DNA of 59,698 bases from Deltaproteobacteria bacterium. GTDB taxonomy: Bacteria; Desulfobacterota; Syntrophia; Syntrophales; Smithellaceae. Below are positions 31,865-40,130 of the stretch, piece after piece; the first letter of the stretch is position 1, and each line of letters begins with the position of its first letter. Both the position numbers and the translations under genes were made by a program. Under the pieces are notes generated by a model that was not told where the DNA came from, searched no databases, and saw nothing but the letters and a program-made list of their open reading frames with translations. The stretch is from assembly GCA_025361065.1 (NCBI GenBank), contig JANYAY010000169.1, forward strand, positions 1 to 59,698, in the 5' to 3' direction.

Positions 31865-32362
31865 TTATTCTCTCTTGAATATCTTTAAGATAAGAGGATT
31901 ATCACTGCATGAGGTTTCGATGGTCCTGCCCAGTTCATTCTGGTATCCCGTAATAATGGCGGCAACAACCCGATCAAAATACAGGTTCACATAGAAATCT
32001 ATTTCCATAAGACGCTTATGATCAACGTCGCTGTCCATCTGTTCTCTGAACACATGCCATATTTCTCTCTTGATAAGATGAAAGAGCAAAATGAGCTCGT
32101 CCAGAGGGATTCCTTCCCGAAATCTCTGGACCCCAAGATCCGAGTAATAGGCAAACAACGTGTTCTTCGATTTGTTTTCGTCCAGCCACCTTCCCAGTCT
32201 CTCATAAACGTTGCGTATTACCTGGAAAATACGTTCCAGAGAAACATCTTGGGAGATCTCCTGGTAATGCCGGAATTCATCCTTCTTCTGGATCTCCTGC
32301 AACAGGTTTTTTGCAAGATCTTCCGCATTGATTTCTATGATCTTCATAAAATTTTTGTACAT
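31865..32362 (-). CDS. RsbRD N-terminal-domain-like signalling protein
   Basis: 165 aa, all helical. Pieces such as LAKNLLQEIQKKDEFRHYQE, LERIFQVIRNVYERLGRWLD, LGVQRFREGIPLDELILLFH and FYVNLYFDRVVAAIITGYQN resemble the globin-like or four-helix N-terminal domain found in RsbR/RsbRD-type stressosome and histidine kinase sensors. There is no STAS or kinase domain on this polypeptide. It may be a stand-alone sensor domain. ATG 32362 is preceded by AAGGA at a rather long 11 nt. No functional partner nearby. Confidence 0.65.
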   Translation of the reverse strand: MYKNFMKIIEINAEDLAKNLLQEIQKKDEFRHYQEISQDVSLERIFQVIRNVYERLGRWLDENKSKNTLFAYYSDLGVQRFREGIPLDELILLFHLIKREIWHVFREQMDSDVDHKRLMEIDFYVNLYFDRVVAAIITGYQNELGRTIETSCSDNPLILKIFKRE

Positions 32363-33062
32363 GGTTCAATTATTCCTTCTTCCTTTGTTGTTGATGTTTC
32401 TCCTCCTCGCAAAGTTCTCACTGGTTGGGAGTTCTCCCTTTATTTGATAAGGACTCCGCACGCAACATTTATCATTTTTACCCGGCGGACTCAAGTATGA
32501 TCTTGTACAGTATGATCTTGTACAGTAATATCCGCTCCTTTGCGTTCTTCTGTGGACTATAAGCAGGTTGACATCCATTCTCCGGATTTCCGGATGGTTG
32601 GGAAACATAGCGGAAATACTTACGATAATCTTCTACGAAGCCGAGATATCCACCCTCGTTTTGCCACTATAACCCTTGATGCTTTGAAAGGTCAAGGTAA
32701 GATACGGTGCTGGTCGGCAGCCTCGAGAATGCAGTATTTCTTTATGCCCATCACCGCAGCTGCAATTCAGTAATTTCACGGCCGGTCTCAGGTTAAGACA
32801 AAACCGGTATCCAGAAGATTTTGATATAACAGGATTACTTATCGAACTCCGTATGCCTGGATGACAAATAACAATTACACCACAGTCTCCCCTGCACGGG
32901 AAGTGTGAAAAATACGCCTCCTGTTTGATCGACTTTCCTGTTTTTCCCGATAGAACTTTACTTACCTTTGGTCTTAATGTTATGTTTAATCTGCAATATT
33001 GAACCAGCGAAAAGCCTGGAACGATATTATGAATGATGAAAAGAATATAGAGGAGGTGTTCA
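32363..33062. other. 700-bp gene-free region
   Basis: No supported gene; the open frames here are short or run into the nitronate monooxygenase gene on the wrong strand. It holds a 15-bp tandem duplication at 32495-32524 and a degenerate copy of the CCGGTATCCAG / GCCTGGATGAC repeat core near 32803-32872. The ribosome site GAGGAGGT of the next gene ends it. Confidence 0.5.
32495..32524. repeat. 15-bp tandem duplication
   Basis: GTATGATCTTGTACA occurs twice head to tail, followed by GTA, about 135 bp upstream of the RsbRD-like gene start. Confidence 0.7.
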
Positions 33063-34055
33063 ATGTTTAAAACTGCAATTACGGAAATGTTCGGCATCAA
33101 GTATCCCATCATCTGCGGAGCGATGATGTGGCTTTGTAAACCGTCACTATGCGCGGCTGTTTCCAACGCCGGGGGCATGGGTAACCTGACCGCGGGCAAT
33201 TATGAAACGGCGGATGAGTTTCGCGCGGCGATCCGCGAGACCCGCAAGCTCACGGATAAACCCTTCATGGTGGCTATTACGATTTTGCCTTCAGTCCGGA
33301 TTACGCCGGAGCATCATAAAATGTATGTTACAGTTTGTGCGGAAGAAAAAATCAGCGGTATCGAATTTTCCGGCACACCGCTGGATAAAGTAGCAGGAAT
33401 GGGAGCCGTCGAAATGTTGCAGAAAGCGGGCGTGAAGATGTTCCATAAGGTCGGTGCGCTGCGCCATGCGTTGCATGCGGAGAAGATCGGCTTCGACGGT
33501 ATCTACGCGGCGGGTATTGAAGAAGGCGGACATCCGTTAAATGATGACGTCACATCCATGGTGCTGACGCCCCGGATTGCCTCCGCGGTGAAAATTCCGG
33601 TAGTGACTGTTGGCGGTATTGCCGATGGCCGGACGATGGCGGCAGCGCTTGCTCTGGGGGCACAGGGTGTCATGATGGCCAGCCGCTTTATCGCCACGAA
33701 GGAATGTGATGTCCATGAGAACATCAAGCAGGAGTTGATTCGCAAACAGGAATTCGATACGGTTATCTATGGAAAATCCATCGGGCTTCAGGGACGCGGG
33801 CTGAAATCCAAAGTACTCGACGAAGTCCTGGCTATTGAAGCAAGACACGGTGGTTTTGAGGAACTGATTCCCCTGTTGTCCGGCCAGAAGGTCAAAGAGG
33901 CTTGGGAAAATGGTGATGTGAATTATGCACCGCTCATGGTCGGCCAATCCATCGGCCTGATTAATGATATTCCATCCTGCAAGGAATTGCTGGAGAGAAT
34001 GGCCGCAGAAGCTAAGGATAGCTTATCTATGGCCAGCAATGCTTGTAATGCTTAA
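33063..34055 (+). CDS. Nitronate monooxygenase / FabK-like flavoprotein
   Basis: 330 aa. TIM-barrel flavoprotein: FGIKYPIICGAMMWLCKPSL, AVSNAGGMGNLTAGNYET, KPFMVAITILPS, then the active-site region AAGIEEGGHPLNDD, FMN-binding IPVVTVGGIADGRTMAAALA and LGAQGVMMASRF. Known members oxidise nitronates or, as FabK, reduce enoyl-ACP; without oxygen a reductase role is plausible. Specificity is not readable. The ATG follows a perfect GAGGAGGTGTTCA. The next gene is 244 bp away with its own ribosome site. Confidence 0.9.
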   Translation: MFKTAITEMFGIKYPIICGAMMWLCKPSLCAAVSNAGGMGNLTAGNYETADEFRAAIRETRKLTDKPFMVAITILPSVRITPEHHKMYVTVCAEEKISGIEFSGTPLDKVAGMGAVEMLQKAGVKMFHKVGALRHALHAEKIGFDGIYAAGIEEGGHPLNDDVTSMVLTPRIASAVKIPVVTVGGIADGRTMAAALALGAQGVMMASRFIATKECDVHENIKQELIRKQEFDTVIYGKSIGLQGRGLKSKVLDEVLAIEARHGGFEELIPLLSGQKVKEAWENGDVNYAPLMVGQSIGLINDIPSCKELLERMAAEAKDSLSMASNACNA

Positions 34056-34299
34056 AACCGCGGAATGGCCTTGGGCAACCTGTGTTGCAAAAGGCCGTTT
34101 CCTTTCATCCATGTGCTATTATTTCATTGACATAAAAGGCTGTTTTGCCCTAAATACCCACTGAGGAATAAAATAAAACAAAAATCCATCTCTGCGCGGA
34201 ATGTATTTTCGTTGAACATACATTTTGCGCTCATTCATTCTTCTGGCAGAAAAATGGAACCCTTTCCGCTGGTGTTCTTAGCTGAGGAGACATATTAAA

Positions 34300-34734
34300 A
34301 TGAATGCCTTAAAAAGAAAACTAACAGTTGTGGAAACGGAAAGATGTGTCGGCTGTCAGAGCTGTATGTTTGCCTGCTCCAGAAGACAAGGAGAAGCGGG
34401 GCTGACAAACTCTTGTATTGCTGTCCGCTCTATCGGCGGAATGGAGCGGGGCTTTACTGTTGTTGTTTGTCACGCCTGCGAAAATCCCCCCTGTGCGAAT
34501 GTTTGTCCCACGGACGCCCTTAAAAAACGAAAAGGCGGCGGTGTTTTGCTCCAAGCGGATGCCTGCATCGGCTGCGGAAATTGCCTTAAGGCTTGTCTTA
34601 TCGGCGCGATTGAAATGGATAAAACCACTATGAAGCCGGCGATATGCATCCACTGCGGCTACTGCGTCTCGTTCTGCCCGCACAATGTTTTAGGCTACAA
34701 CAGGGCAAAAAGTGATGAAGAAAATGCTCAATAA
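34300..34734 (+). CDS. Polyferredoxin subunit beside aldehyde ferredoxin oxidoreductase
   Basis: 144 aa with sixteen cysteines in four clusters, enough for four [4Fe-4S] centres: C16xxC19xxC22xxxC26, CHACENPPCANVCP, CIGCGNCLKAC and CIHCGYCVSFCP. The pattern is that of HycB/DmsB-like electron-transfer subunits. It overlaps the AOR gene start by about 20 bp, so translation is coupled, and it surely passes electrons to or from the AOR. ATG 34300 follows TGAGGAGACATATTAAA. Confidence 0.93.
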   Translation: MNALKRKLTVVETERCVGCQSCMFACSRRQGEAGLTNSCIAVRSIGGMERGFTVVVCHACENPPCANVCPTDALKKRKGGGVLLQADACIGCGNCLKACLIGAIEMDKTTMKPAICIHCGYCVSFCPHNVLGYNRAKSDEENAQ

Positions 34735-36487
34735 AGAATCATTGGACAATGTCCTTTACATAAACCTGTCCAAAAAAACCTTTAAAATTGAAAAGCGCAC
34801 CGAATTATTTGAAAAATACATCGGTGGAACAGGCGTTGCCACACAATTACTCCTGGAAGAATGCCCTCAAGGGATCGACCCTCTTGGTGCGGAAAACCCG
34901 ATTATTTTTGCCGTCGGACCGCTCACGGCTCTTTATCCGTTGGCGTCAAAAACAGTGGCGATGTTTAAGTCCCCACTCACCGGAAATCTGGGGGAAAGTC
35001 ATTGCGGCGGCCGAAGCGCCGTGGCCATTCGTATGGCCGGCTATGGCGCAATTGTTATCAAAGGGGCCAGCGATATTCCCCTCTATTTATCAATACAGAG
35101 CGGCAAAGTGCTTTTTCGCGACGCCTCTTTGCTGTGGGGTTTGCGGACGGATTCAACAGGGCGCATTATCAGGGAAAATGAAACAGGCGCCGGTTTGCGC
35201 ACCATTATGCGGATAGGAAGGGCAGGAGAAAATCTCGTCTCGTATGCTTCGGTGGCAACAGAAACATACCGACACTTCGGCAGATTGGGACTGGGCGCCG
35301 TTTTTGGCGCGAAAAAGCTCAAGGCAATTGTTGTACAGGGGAAATCATCTCTTCCCGTTACCGACTGGAAGCAATATCGTAAAAGCTATGACGAAATTTA
35401 TCAACAGGCGGTTCATTCGCCGGTCATGAAAAAGTACCACGATTTAGGTACGGCGGAAAATGTTTTTCCTCTCTCCGCAAAGGGCGGATTGCCCACAAAA
35501 AATCTCCAGGAAGCAAGCTTCTCTAATGCTCAAGCCATTTCCGGCGAAAATTTTGCGAAGAATTTTTTAGGACGAAGGCTTGCCTGCTCGCATTGCCCTG
35601 TTGGTTGCATTCATATCGCCGCGCTGCGGGAACCATGTACCGCTGAAGACTACTTTTATAAGACGTCGATGATTTCCTATGACTATGAACCAATTTACGC
35701 GCTGGGTTCTCTGCTGGGCATCTCTACTCCGGACGCATTTCTTAGACTTATGGATGTTGTTGAAGCCTGCGGCATCGATGCAATGAGTGCGGGAGTCGTC
35801 CTTGCCTGGGCAACGGAAACATATGCCAAGGGCCTTATCTCGCCAAAAGAAACGCTGGGAATTATACCGTTATGGGGTGACGATTCCGCTTACATTGCCA
35901 TGGTAAAAAACATTGCTGATCGAAAAAATGATTTTTATAAAGATCTCGGGCGGGGCGTGGAGCAGGCCGCACGAATATACGGAAATATAGATGGCGCGCT
36001 GTCCTTCGGCAAGAATGAAATGCCCGGTTATCACACCGGTGCGGGAACGCATATCGGGACGCTCATCGGAATGAGGCACAGCCACTTGGATAATGCCGGT
36101 TACAGCATTGACCAGAAGATGTCGGCAAAAGGCAATGTCTCTCCCCAACAACTCGTCGATGCTCTTCTGGAAGAAGAACGCTGGCGACAAATACTGTCCA
36201 GCCTCGTTGTTTGCTTCTTCGCACGGGGAATTTACACGCCGGAACTGGTTTCTCAATTGCTCGCACTCTCCGGACTGAATATGCCGCCGGGGAAATTAAA
36301 CGATATAGGACGTTCCATTCATCTGCAAAAATACCTGTTTAAGAAACGGGAAGGTTTTTCTTTTGATGATATGCTCATTCCCCGCAGAATTTTGGAAACA
36401 CCAGCCCCCGGTGGCAAAATTGATGAAGAATACATCCGTCAGGCCTTAGTCTATATAAAAACCATCCTCGCAAGCGACAATGGATAG
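34715..36487 (+). CDS. aor: Aldehyde:ferredoxin oxidoreductase (tungsten/molybdenum pterin enzyme)
   Basis: 590 aa from ATG 34715; GTG 34712 or ATG 34724 are alternatives. N-terminal cofactor-binding domain: VLYINLSKKTFKIEK, KYIGGTGVATQLLLEE, NPIIFAVGPLTALYP, GNLGESHCGGRSAVAIRMAG, YGAIVIKGAS. The [4Fe-4S] cluster is held by CSHCPVGC in the middle and the late Cys in SLVVCFFARGIY. The enzyme interconverts aldehydes and carboxylic acids with ferredoxin. Together with the polyferredoxin it may reduce acids in reverse or oxidise aldehydes during fermentation. Tungsten is usual in this family but is not provable here. Confidence 0.92.
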   Translation: MKKMLNKESLDNVLYINLSKKTFKIEKRTELFEKYIGGTGVATQLLLEECPQGIDPLGAENPIIFAVGPLTALYPLASKTVAMFKSPLTGNLGESHCGGRSAVAIRMAGYGAIVIKGASDIPLYLSIQSGKVLFRDASLLWGLRTDSTGRIIRENETGAGLRTIMRIGRAGENLVSYASVATETYRHFGRLGLGAVFGAKKLKAIVVQGKSSLPVTDWKQYRKSYDEIYQQAVHSPVMKKYHDLGTAENVFPLSAKGGLPTKNLQEASFSNAQAISGENFAKNFLGRRLACSHCPVGCIHIAALREPCTAEDYFYKTSMISYDYEPIYALGSLLGISTPDAFLRLMDVVEACGIDAMSAGVVLAWATETYAKGLISPKETLGIIPLWGDDSAYIAMVKNIADRKNDFYKDLGRGVEQAARIYGNIDGALSFGKNEMPGYHTGAGTHIGTLIGMRHSHLDNAGYSIDQKMSAKGNVSPQQLVDALLEEERWRQILSSLVVCFFARGIYTPELVSQLLALSGLNMPPGKLNDIGRSIHLQKYLFKKREGFSFDDMLIPRRILETPAPGGKIDEEYIRQALVYIKTILASDNG

Positions 36488-36709
36488 GAAATCAAAATTG
36501 CTGCCGATTCTCTTTCACCCCAAACAGGTTCATCGTATCTGCCTGGGCATTACCTGGCCGGGGGGAAATTACACCTTCGAGCGGGCGGATAGGCTATATC
36601 CGGTTATGAGCATTTCATATCCTGCACAGCAGGAACCGGAACATTACAATTGACGGCAGATGAGCATCAGATATGGACCGCTCCTCGAGTATTTCAGGCC
36701 AGTTTTTCA

Positions 36710-36738
36710 TTGACATACAATACCCCTTGTCTTAAACT
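36710..36738 (+). promoter_or_regulatory. Promoter of the MBL hydrolase gene
   Basis: TTGACA (36710-36715), 17-nt spacer, TAAACT (36733-36738; 4 of 6 matches to TATAAT), about 94 bp before the start codon. It lies in a 344-bp region (36488-36831) with no gene. Confidence 0.5.
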
Positions 36739-36831
36739 CCGCCCGTCAGAGAAGTAATATCTTATCAATTAATTGGACCGCTGATTTAACGACACTGAAT
36801 TTATCTTAATGATAAACGGAGGATGGAAAAG

Positions 36832-37785
36832 ATGGCACCTGTTTTACTGAACACCGTGGACAAGGTAGAAATACTAACCCTGCAGGACAACTACATTGAC
36901 ATTACGGCGATGGACAACAACGCTGTCGTCACCCGGGCAATGCCGATCAAAGACGGTCAGATCAAAGTATCCATCGGTGCCGAGCACGGATTTTCGGCTA
37001 TTGTCAAGACAACAAGCTGCGACCAGACCAGGACATTGTTGTTCGACTTCGGTTTTTCCGCAGACGGCGCCGCCCGTAACGCCGCAGCCCTAAATGTCGA
37101 TATGACTCAGGTGGAAGCGGCCGTTCTCTCCCACGGACACAGCGACCATACAGGCGGCCTGGAAAAGCTCGCGGCAATGATCGGCGGAAAAGATGTTCCG
37201 TTTATCGTTCATCCAGGCGTCTTCCAAAGCCCCCGCTACATGAAGTTCAGCGAAGAATTCAAGATCTACATGCCCGAGTTCACCCGCGAGATGGTCGCCC
37301 AGGCGGGAATGAAGGTGACCGAAACTAAAGAACCCTTTTTGCTTTTAGGCGGCAACTGCCTCTTTCTGGGCGAAGTGCCGAAACGAAGTGATTTCGAGAA
37401 GGGTATCCCCATGGCCCACCTTGTGGAAGATGGAGTCGAGAAGTGGGACGCCATTGCGGATGATACGTCCATTGTCATGAATCTAAAGGAAAAAGGGCTG
37501 GTGATCCTTTCCGGCTGCGCCCATGCCGGGATCATCAATACGGTCTCCTATGCCCGGGAGGTAACCGGCATCGATAAGGTGCACGCCATCATGGGCGGTT
37601 TCCATCTTTCCGGCCCCCTGTTTGAACCCATAGTTGACAGAACAACCGCCGAGTTCAAGAAGCTGGCCCCCCGGTATGTTATTCCTGTCCACTGCACGGG
37701 ACGCAAAGCGATCATGCAGATGGAAAAGGAAATGCCCGAGCAGTTCATCCTGAACATGTCGGGAACAAAACTGACGTTCGTCTGA
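36832..37785 (+). CDS. MBL-fold metallohydrolase
   Basis: 317 aa from ATG 36832, chosen because GGAGG lies 9 nt upstream; an ATG at 36823 overlaps that site. The metal signature is LSHGHSDHTGGLEKL (HxHxDH). Further ligands are in LSGCAHAGIINTV, MGGFHLSG and VIPVHCTG. This pattern fits the subfamily annotated as dihydropterin/RFA-P-like MBL hydrolases of anaerobes and archaea, and DNYIDITAMDNN at the start is typical. Substrate unknown. Monocistronic, followed by repeat B copy 3. Confidence 0.88.
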   Translation: MAPVLLNTVDKVEILTLQDNYIDITAMDNNAVVTRAMPIKDGQIKVSIGAEHGFSAIVKTTSCDQTRTLLFDFGFSADGAARNAAALNVDMTQVEAAVLSHGHSDHTGGLEKLAAMIGGKDVPFIVHPGVFQSPRYMKFSEEFKIYMPEFTREMVAQAGMKVTETKEPFLLLGGNCLFLGEVPKRSDFEKGIPMAHLVEDGVEKWDAIADDTSIVMNLKEKGLVILSGCAHAGIINTVSYAREVTGIDKVHAIMGGFHLSGPLFEPIVDRTTAEFKKLAPRYVIPVHCTGRKAIMQMEKEMPEQFILNMSGTKLTFV

Positions 37786-37836
37786 AAATTCGTGAAGCGT
37801 GAAGCGAAGTTCGTGAAGCGCGTAAGCCCGGCGAAT

Positions 37837-37991
37837 GAGACTGCGTCGCAATTACTTTTTTGTCATTCCGGGCAAGCGAAGCGCGACGAAGAGCCTGCCC
37901 CATACTCGATACGGGGGAATCCAGTATTTTCAGTAAGTTCTGGATACCGGCTTTCGCCGGTATGACATACTTGTTAATTACGACACAGTCT
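37837..37991 (+). repeat. Family B MITE-like element, copy 3
   Basis: Ends GAGACTGCGTCGCAATTAC and ATTACGACACAGTCT. The interior (GTCATTCCGGGCAAGCGAAG, GACGAAGAGCCTGCCCC, ATACGGGGGAATCCAGT, ACCGGCTTTCGCCGGT) is nearly identical, in inverted orientation, to the copy at 43650-43817. Confidence 0.88.
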
Positions 37992-38035
37992 GGAATGGCT
38001 GGTGAAGCGGATTTCGTAAATTATAAGGAGATTCC

Positions 38036-38512
38036 ATGACAAAAAAGGCCTTTCAGGACTATTACCCCGATAATCTCAGCCACTGCTATGGCTGCGGCCG
38101 TCTGAATGACGCGGGCTTGAAGATTAAAAGCTACTGGGAGGGAGATGAATCTATCTGCATCCATGAACCCAGGCCTGAACACACAGCTATTCCGGGCTTT
38201 GCCTACGGGGGCATCATAGCCTCCCTTATCGACTGCCACTCCACGGGCACGGCAGCGGCGGCAAAGTACCGCGCCGAAAACCGCGAGATGGACAGTCTGC
38301 CGCCGTTGCGCTTTCTCACCGCCTCGCTGCATGTGGACTTTCTGCTGCCCACGCCTTTGGGCGTACCGCTGGAAATTCGCGGCCGGGTGAAAGAGGTCAA
38401 GGGTCGGAAGGTGATCGTGGAATCGACGCTGTCGGCAAACGACCGGATCTGCGCCCGCGGAGAGGTCGTCGCGATCCAGGTGCCGGAGCATATGATTCCC
38501 GGGCAATCCTGA
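38036..38512 (+). CDS. PaaI-family hot-dog thioesterase
   Basis: 158 aa. Start SHCYGCGRLNDAGLKIKSYW, then HTAIPGFAYGGIIASLIDCH (the catalytic-loop helix with conserved Gly-Gly), SLHVDFLLPTPLG and IRGRVKEVKGRKVIVESTL, all typical of 4HBT/PaaI-like acyl-CoA thioesterases. It hydrolyses acyl- or aryl-CoA in the cytoplasm. ATG 38036 follows AAGGAGATTCC. Stands alone behind a family B element. Confidence 0.88.
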   Translation: MTKKAFQDYYPDNLSHCYGCGRLNDAGLKIKSYWEGDESICIHEPRPEHTAIPGFAYGGIIASLIDCHSTGTAAAAKYRAENREMDSLPPLRFLTASLHVDFLLPTPLGVPLEIRGRVKEVKGRKVIVESTLSANDRICARGEVVAIQVPEHMIPGQS

Positions 38513-38663
38513 TGTTCAGCTAAATATGTTATTCCCTTTCTCAATCAAACGCAGTCTTTATTGGCTTGCGAGCGAATTGGTATAGAATTAATAATTAAAG
38601 CCTAATACACCAACACAAGGAGAGCCTTAATTTTTAAACCATAGAATTGGACAGGAGGAAAAA

Positions 38664-38888
38664 ATGATCGACGCAGCAAATAAAATTAAATTAGCGGTTT
38701 GCCTTTCCAACGGAACAATAGTCAAGGGCAGCTTAAACATCCGCAAATACAACCGGCTAGCCGATTATCTTAATTCCCCGGAAGCCGACCCTTTTCTCAC
38801 AATCTATGACGCTGTGATGCCCGGTTCAACCGACAAAATAGTCATCGTTAATCGCCGGCATGTTGTCTGGGCAACACCGGAAGCTTAG
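38664..38888 (+). CDS. Small conserved hypothetical protein
   Basis: 74 aa. ATG 38664 has an excellent GGAGGAAAAA ribosome site. The sequence LAVCLSNGTIVKGSLNIRKY, NRLADYLNSPEADPFLTIYD, KIVIVNRRHVVWATPE reads as a compact beta-rich domain (Sm/DUF6812-like small proteins). I do not recognise a function. Repeat D copy 3 and repeat A copy 3 follow it. Confidence 0.75.
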   Translation: MIDAANKIKLAVCLSNGTIVKGSLNIRKYNRLADYLNSPEADPFLTIYDAVMPGSTDKIVIVNRRHVVWATPEA

Positions 38889-38900
38889 AAGACGCGGCTG

Positions 38901-38930
38901 CAAAAACCAACCCTGCGGGTGGTAAATCGC
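38901..38930 (+). repeat. Family D hairpin unit, copy 3 (fragment)
   Basis: CAAAAACCAACCCTGCGGGT followed by GGTAAATCGC resembles the CCACCC-TGC-GGGTGG hairpin unit of family D. Confidence 0.5.
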
Positions 38931-38957
38931 CCTTATTATATCCACAGGTGTTTTTTC

Positions 38958-39013
38958 AATCCCGCTGCTGCGGGACGAGCGTTAATTCTCAGCAGCTTGC
39001 TGCGAGCCGGTTA
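38958..39013 (+). repeat. Family A repeat, short form, copy 3
   Basis: AATCCCGCTGCTGCGGGACG, AGCGTTAATTCTC, AGCAGCTTGCTGCGAGCCGG, TTAATT. It lacks the central GATATAATGACGTTCATTTC block of the long form. Ends 8 bp from the ychF stop codon. Confidence 0.8.
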
Positions 39014-39021
39014 ATTCGCTG

Positions 39022-40053
39022 TCAGATATTAAACCGGAAGGTAATAATGTCGCCGTCCTGGACAACGTATTCTTTCCCTTCGAGGCGCATGCGGCCGGCT
39101 GATTTTACCGCCGCTTCCGTCTTGCCGCAGGCAATGAAATCATCGTAGGACATTACTTCGGCCTTGATAAACCCTCTTTCAAAATCATTATGGATTGTTC
39201 CGGCGGCTTTGGGCGCTTTTATTCCTTTCGTAATGACCCAGGCTTTCACTTCATCTTTCCCGGATGTAAAAAAAGAGATGCGTCCCAGCAAAGAAAATGC
39301 CCCCCGGATGATCCGGCCAAAAGCAGGTTCGCTAATGCCTAAGGAAGCCAGAAATTCTTTCTGGTCAGCGGCATCGAGCGAGGCGAGTTCCGCTTCGATC
39401 TTACAGCAAATGCCCATTACCGGTTCCGTTAAGTTTGCGGCCTTCGCAAAAGCGTCGGCAAACGCGATGTTATCTTCGGCAACATTCATTACAACCAGCT
39501 CGGGCTTAATCGACCAGAACGAAAAGCTGCGCAAAGTAAAAACTTCCGCTTCCGTCAGGCCGGCAGACCTAAGCGGCTTGCCTGCTTCTAAAATATCTTT
39601 TAATTTCGGCAGAATTTCTACCTGATTGATATCCTGCGGAGTAAGCGCCTTTTTGGACATTTTCGTCAGACGTTCCAGCTTTTTTTCAATGATCAAAAGG
39701 TCGGAAAGGATCAGCTCATCTTCCAGTTTGCGATAGGAATCAATGCATAACTGGACGTCAGGCAGGGAAAAACCATCCACAACATGCAAAATGCCGTCGG
39801 CGCCGCTTAAGTTTTGCCGGACGGATTCCCAGGGATGCTCGCCTACGGCATGAACATCAACAAACGGAACTTTCGCCGGTGATACTTTCAACGGCTGATA
39901 TATTTCGACCAGCTGATCAAAACGTTCATCCGGAACTGCGGCCTGGCCCCGCACACAGGTTTCGGTATGCGAAGCGCTGCTTTTTGTGCCGGTCATTATT
40001 TCAAACAGGGTGCTTTTCCCGCTCTGGGGAAGCCCCAATATGCCCATTTCCAT
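39022..40053 (-). CDS. ychF: YchF-type P-loop ATPase/GTPase
   Basis: 343 aa. Obg-related P-loop protein: GLPQSGKSTLFEIMTG (G1, 7-22), VPFVDVHAVGEH (G3 region), GADGILHVVDGF, VVMNVAED in place of NKxD (G4), and a C-terminal TGS-like domain with KAPKAAGTIHNDFERGFIKA, EVMSYDDFIACG and EGKEYVVQDGDIITFRF. This layout fits YchF, an ATPase bound to ribosomes. The G3 glycine motif is altered, so nucleotide preference is uncertain. ATG 40053 is downstream of a hairpin region. dapL ends 77 bp upstream. Confidence 0.92.
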   Translation of the reverse strand: MEMGILGLPQSGKSTLFEIMTGTKSSASHTETCVRGQAAVPDERFDQLVEIYQPLKVSPAKVPFVDVHAVGEHPWESVRQNLSGADGILHVVDGFSLPDVQLCIDSYRKLEDELILSDLLIIEKKLERLTKMSKKALTPQDINQVEILPKLKDILEAGKPLRSAGLTEAEVFTLRSFSFWSIKPELVVMNVAEDNIAFADAFAKAANLTEPVMGICCKIEAELASLDAADQKEFLASLGISEPAFGRIIRGAFSLLGRISFFTSGKDEVKAWVITKGIKAPKAAGTIHNDFERGFIKAEVMSYDDFIACGKTEAAVKSAGRMRLEGKEYVVQDGDIITFRFNI

Positions 40054-40066
40054 AATTTAGCCTTTT

Positions 40067-40123
40067 AGACTGAAGGCTGAGGGCTGAAGGACACTAATAG
40101 CCTTCAGTCTTCAGCCCTCAGCC
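40067..40123 (-). other. Mutually exclusive hairpins between dapL and ychF
   Basis: Two perfect inverted repeats share bases: AGACTGAAGGCT (40067-40078) pairs with AGCCTTCAGTCT (40099-40110), and GGCTGAGGGCTGAA (40075-40088) pairs with TTCAGCCCTCAGCC (40110-40123). Only one can form at a time. There is no U-run on the minus strand, so this is not a standard terminator. It could be a leader switch for ychF or a repeat. Confidence 0.6.
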
Positions 40124-40130
40124 GATTTAC

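Noticed and set aside
32633..33199. 188-codon minus-strand frame
   Set aside because: Runs into the start of the nitronate monooxygenase gene on the opposite strand and has no recognisable product.
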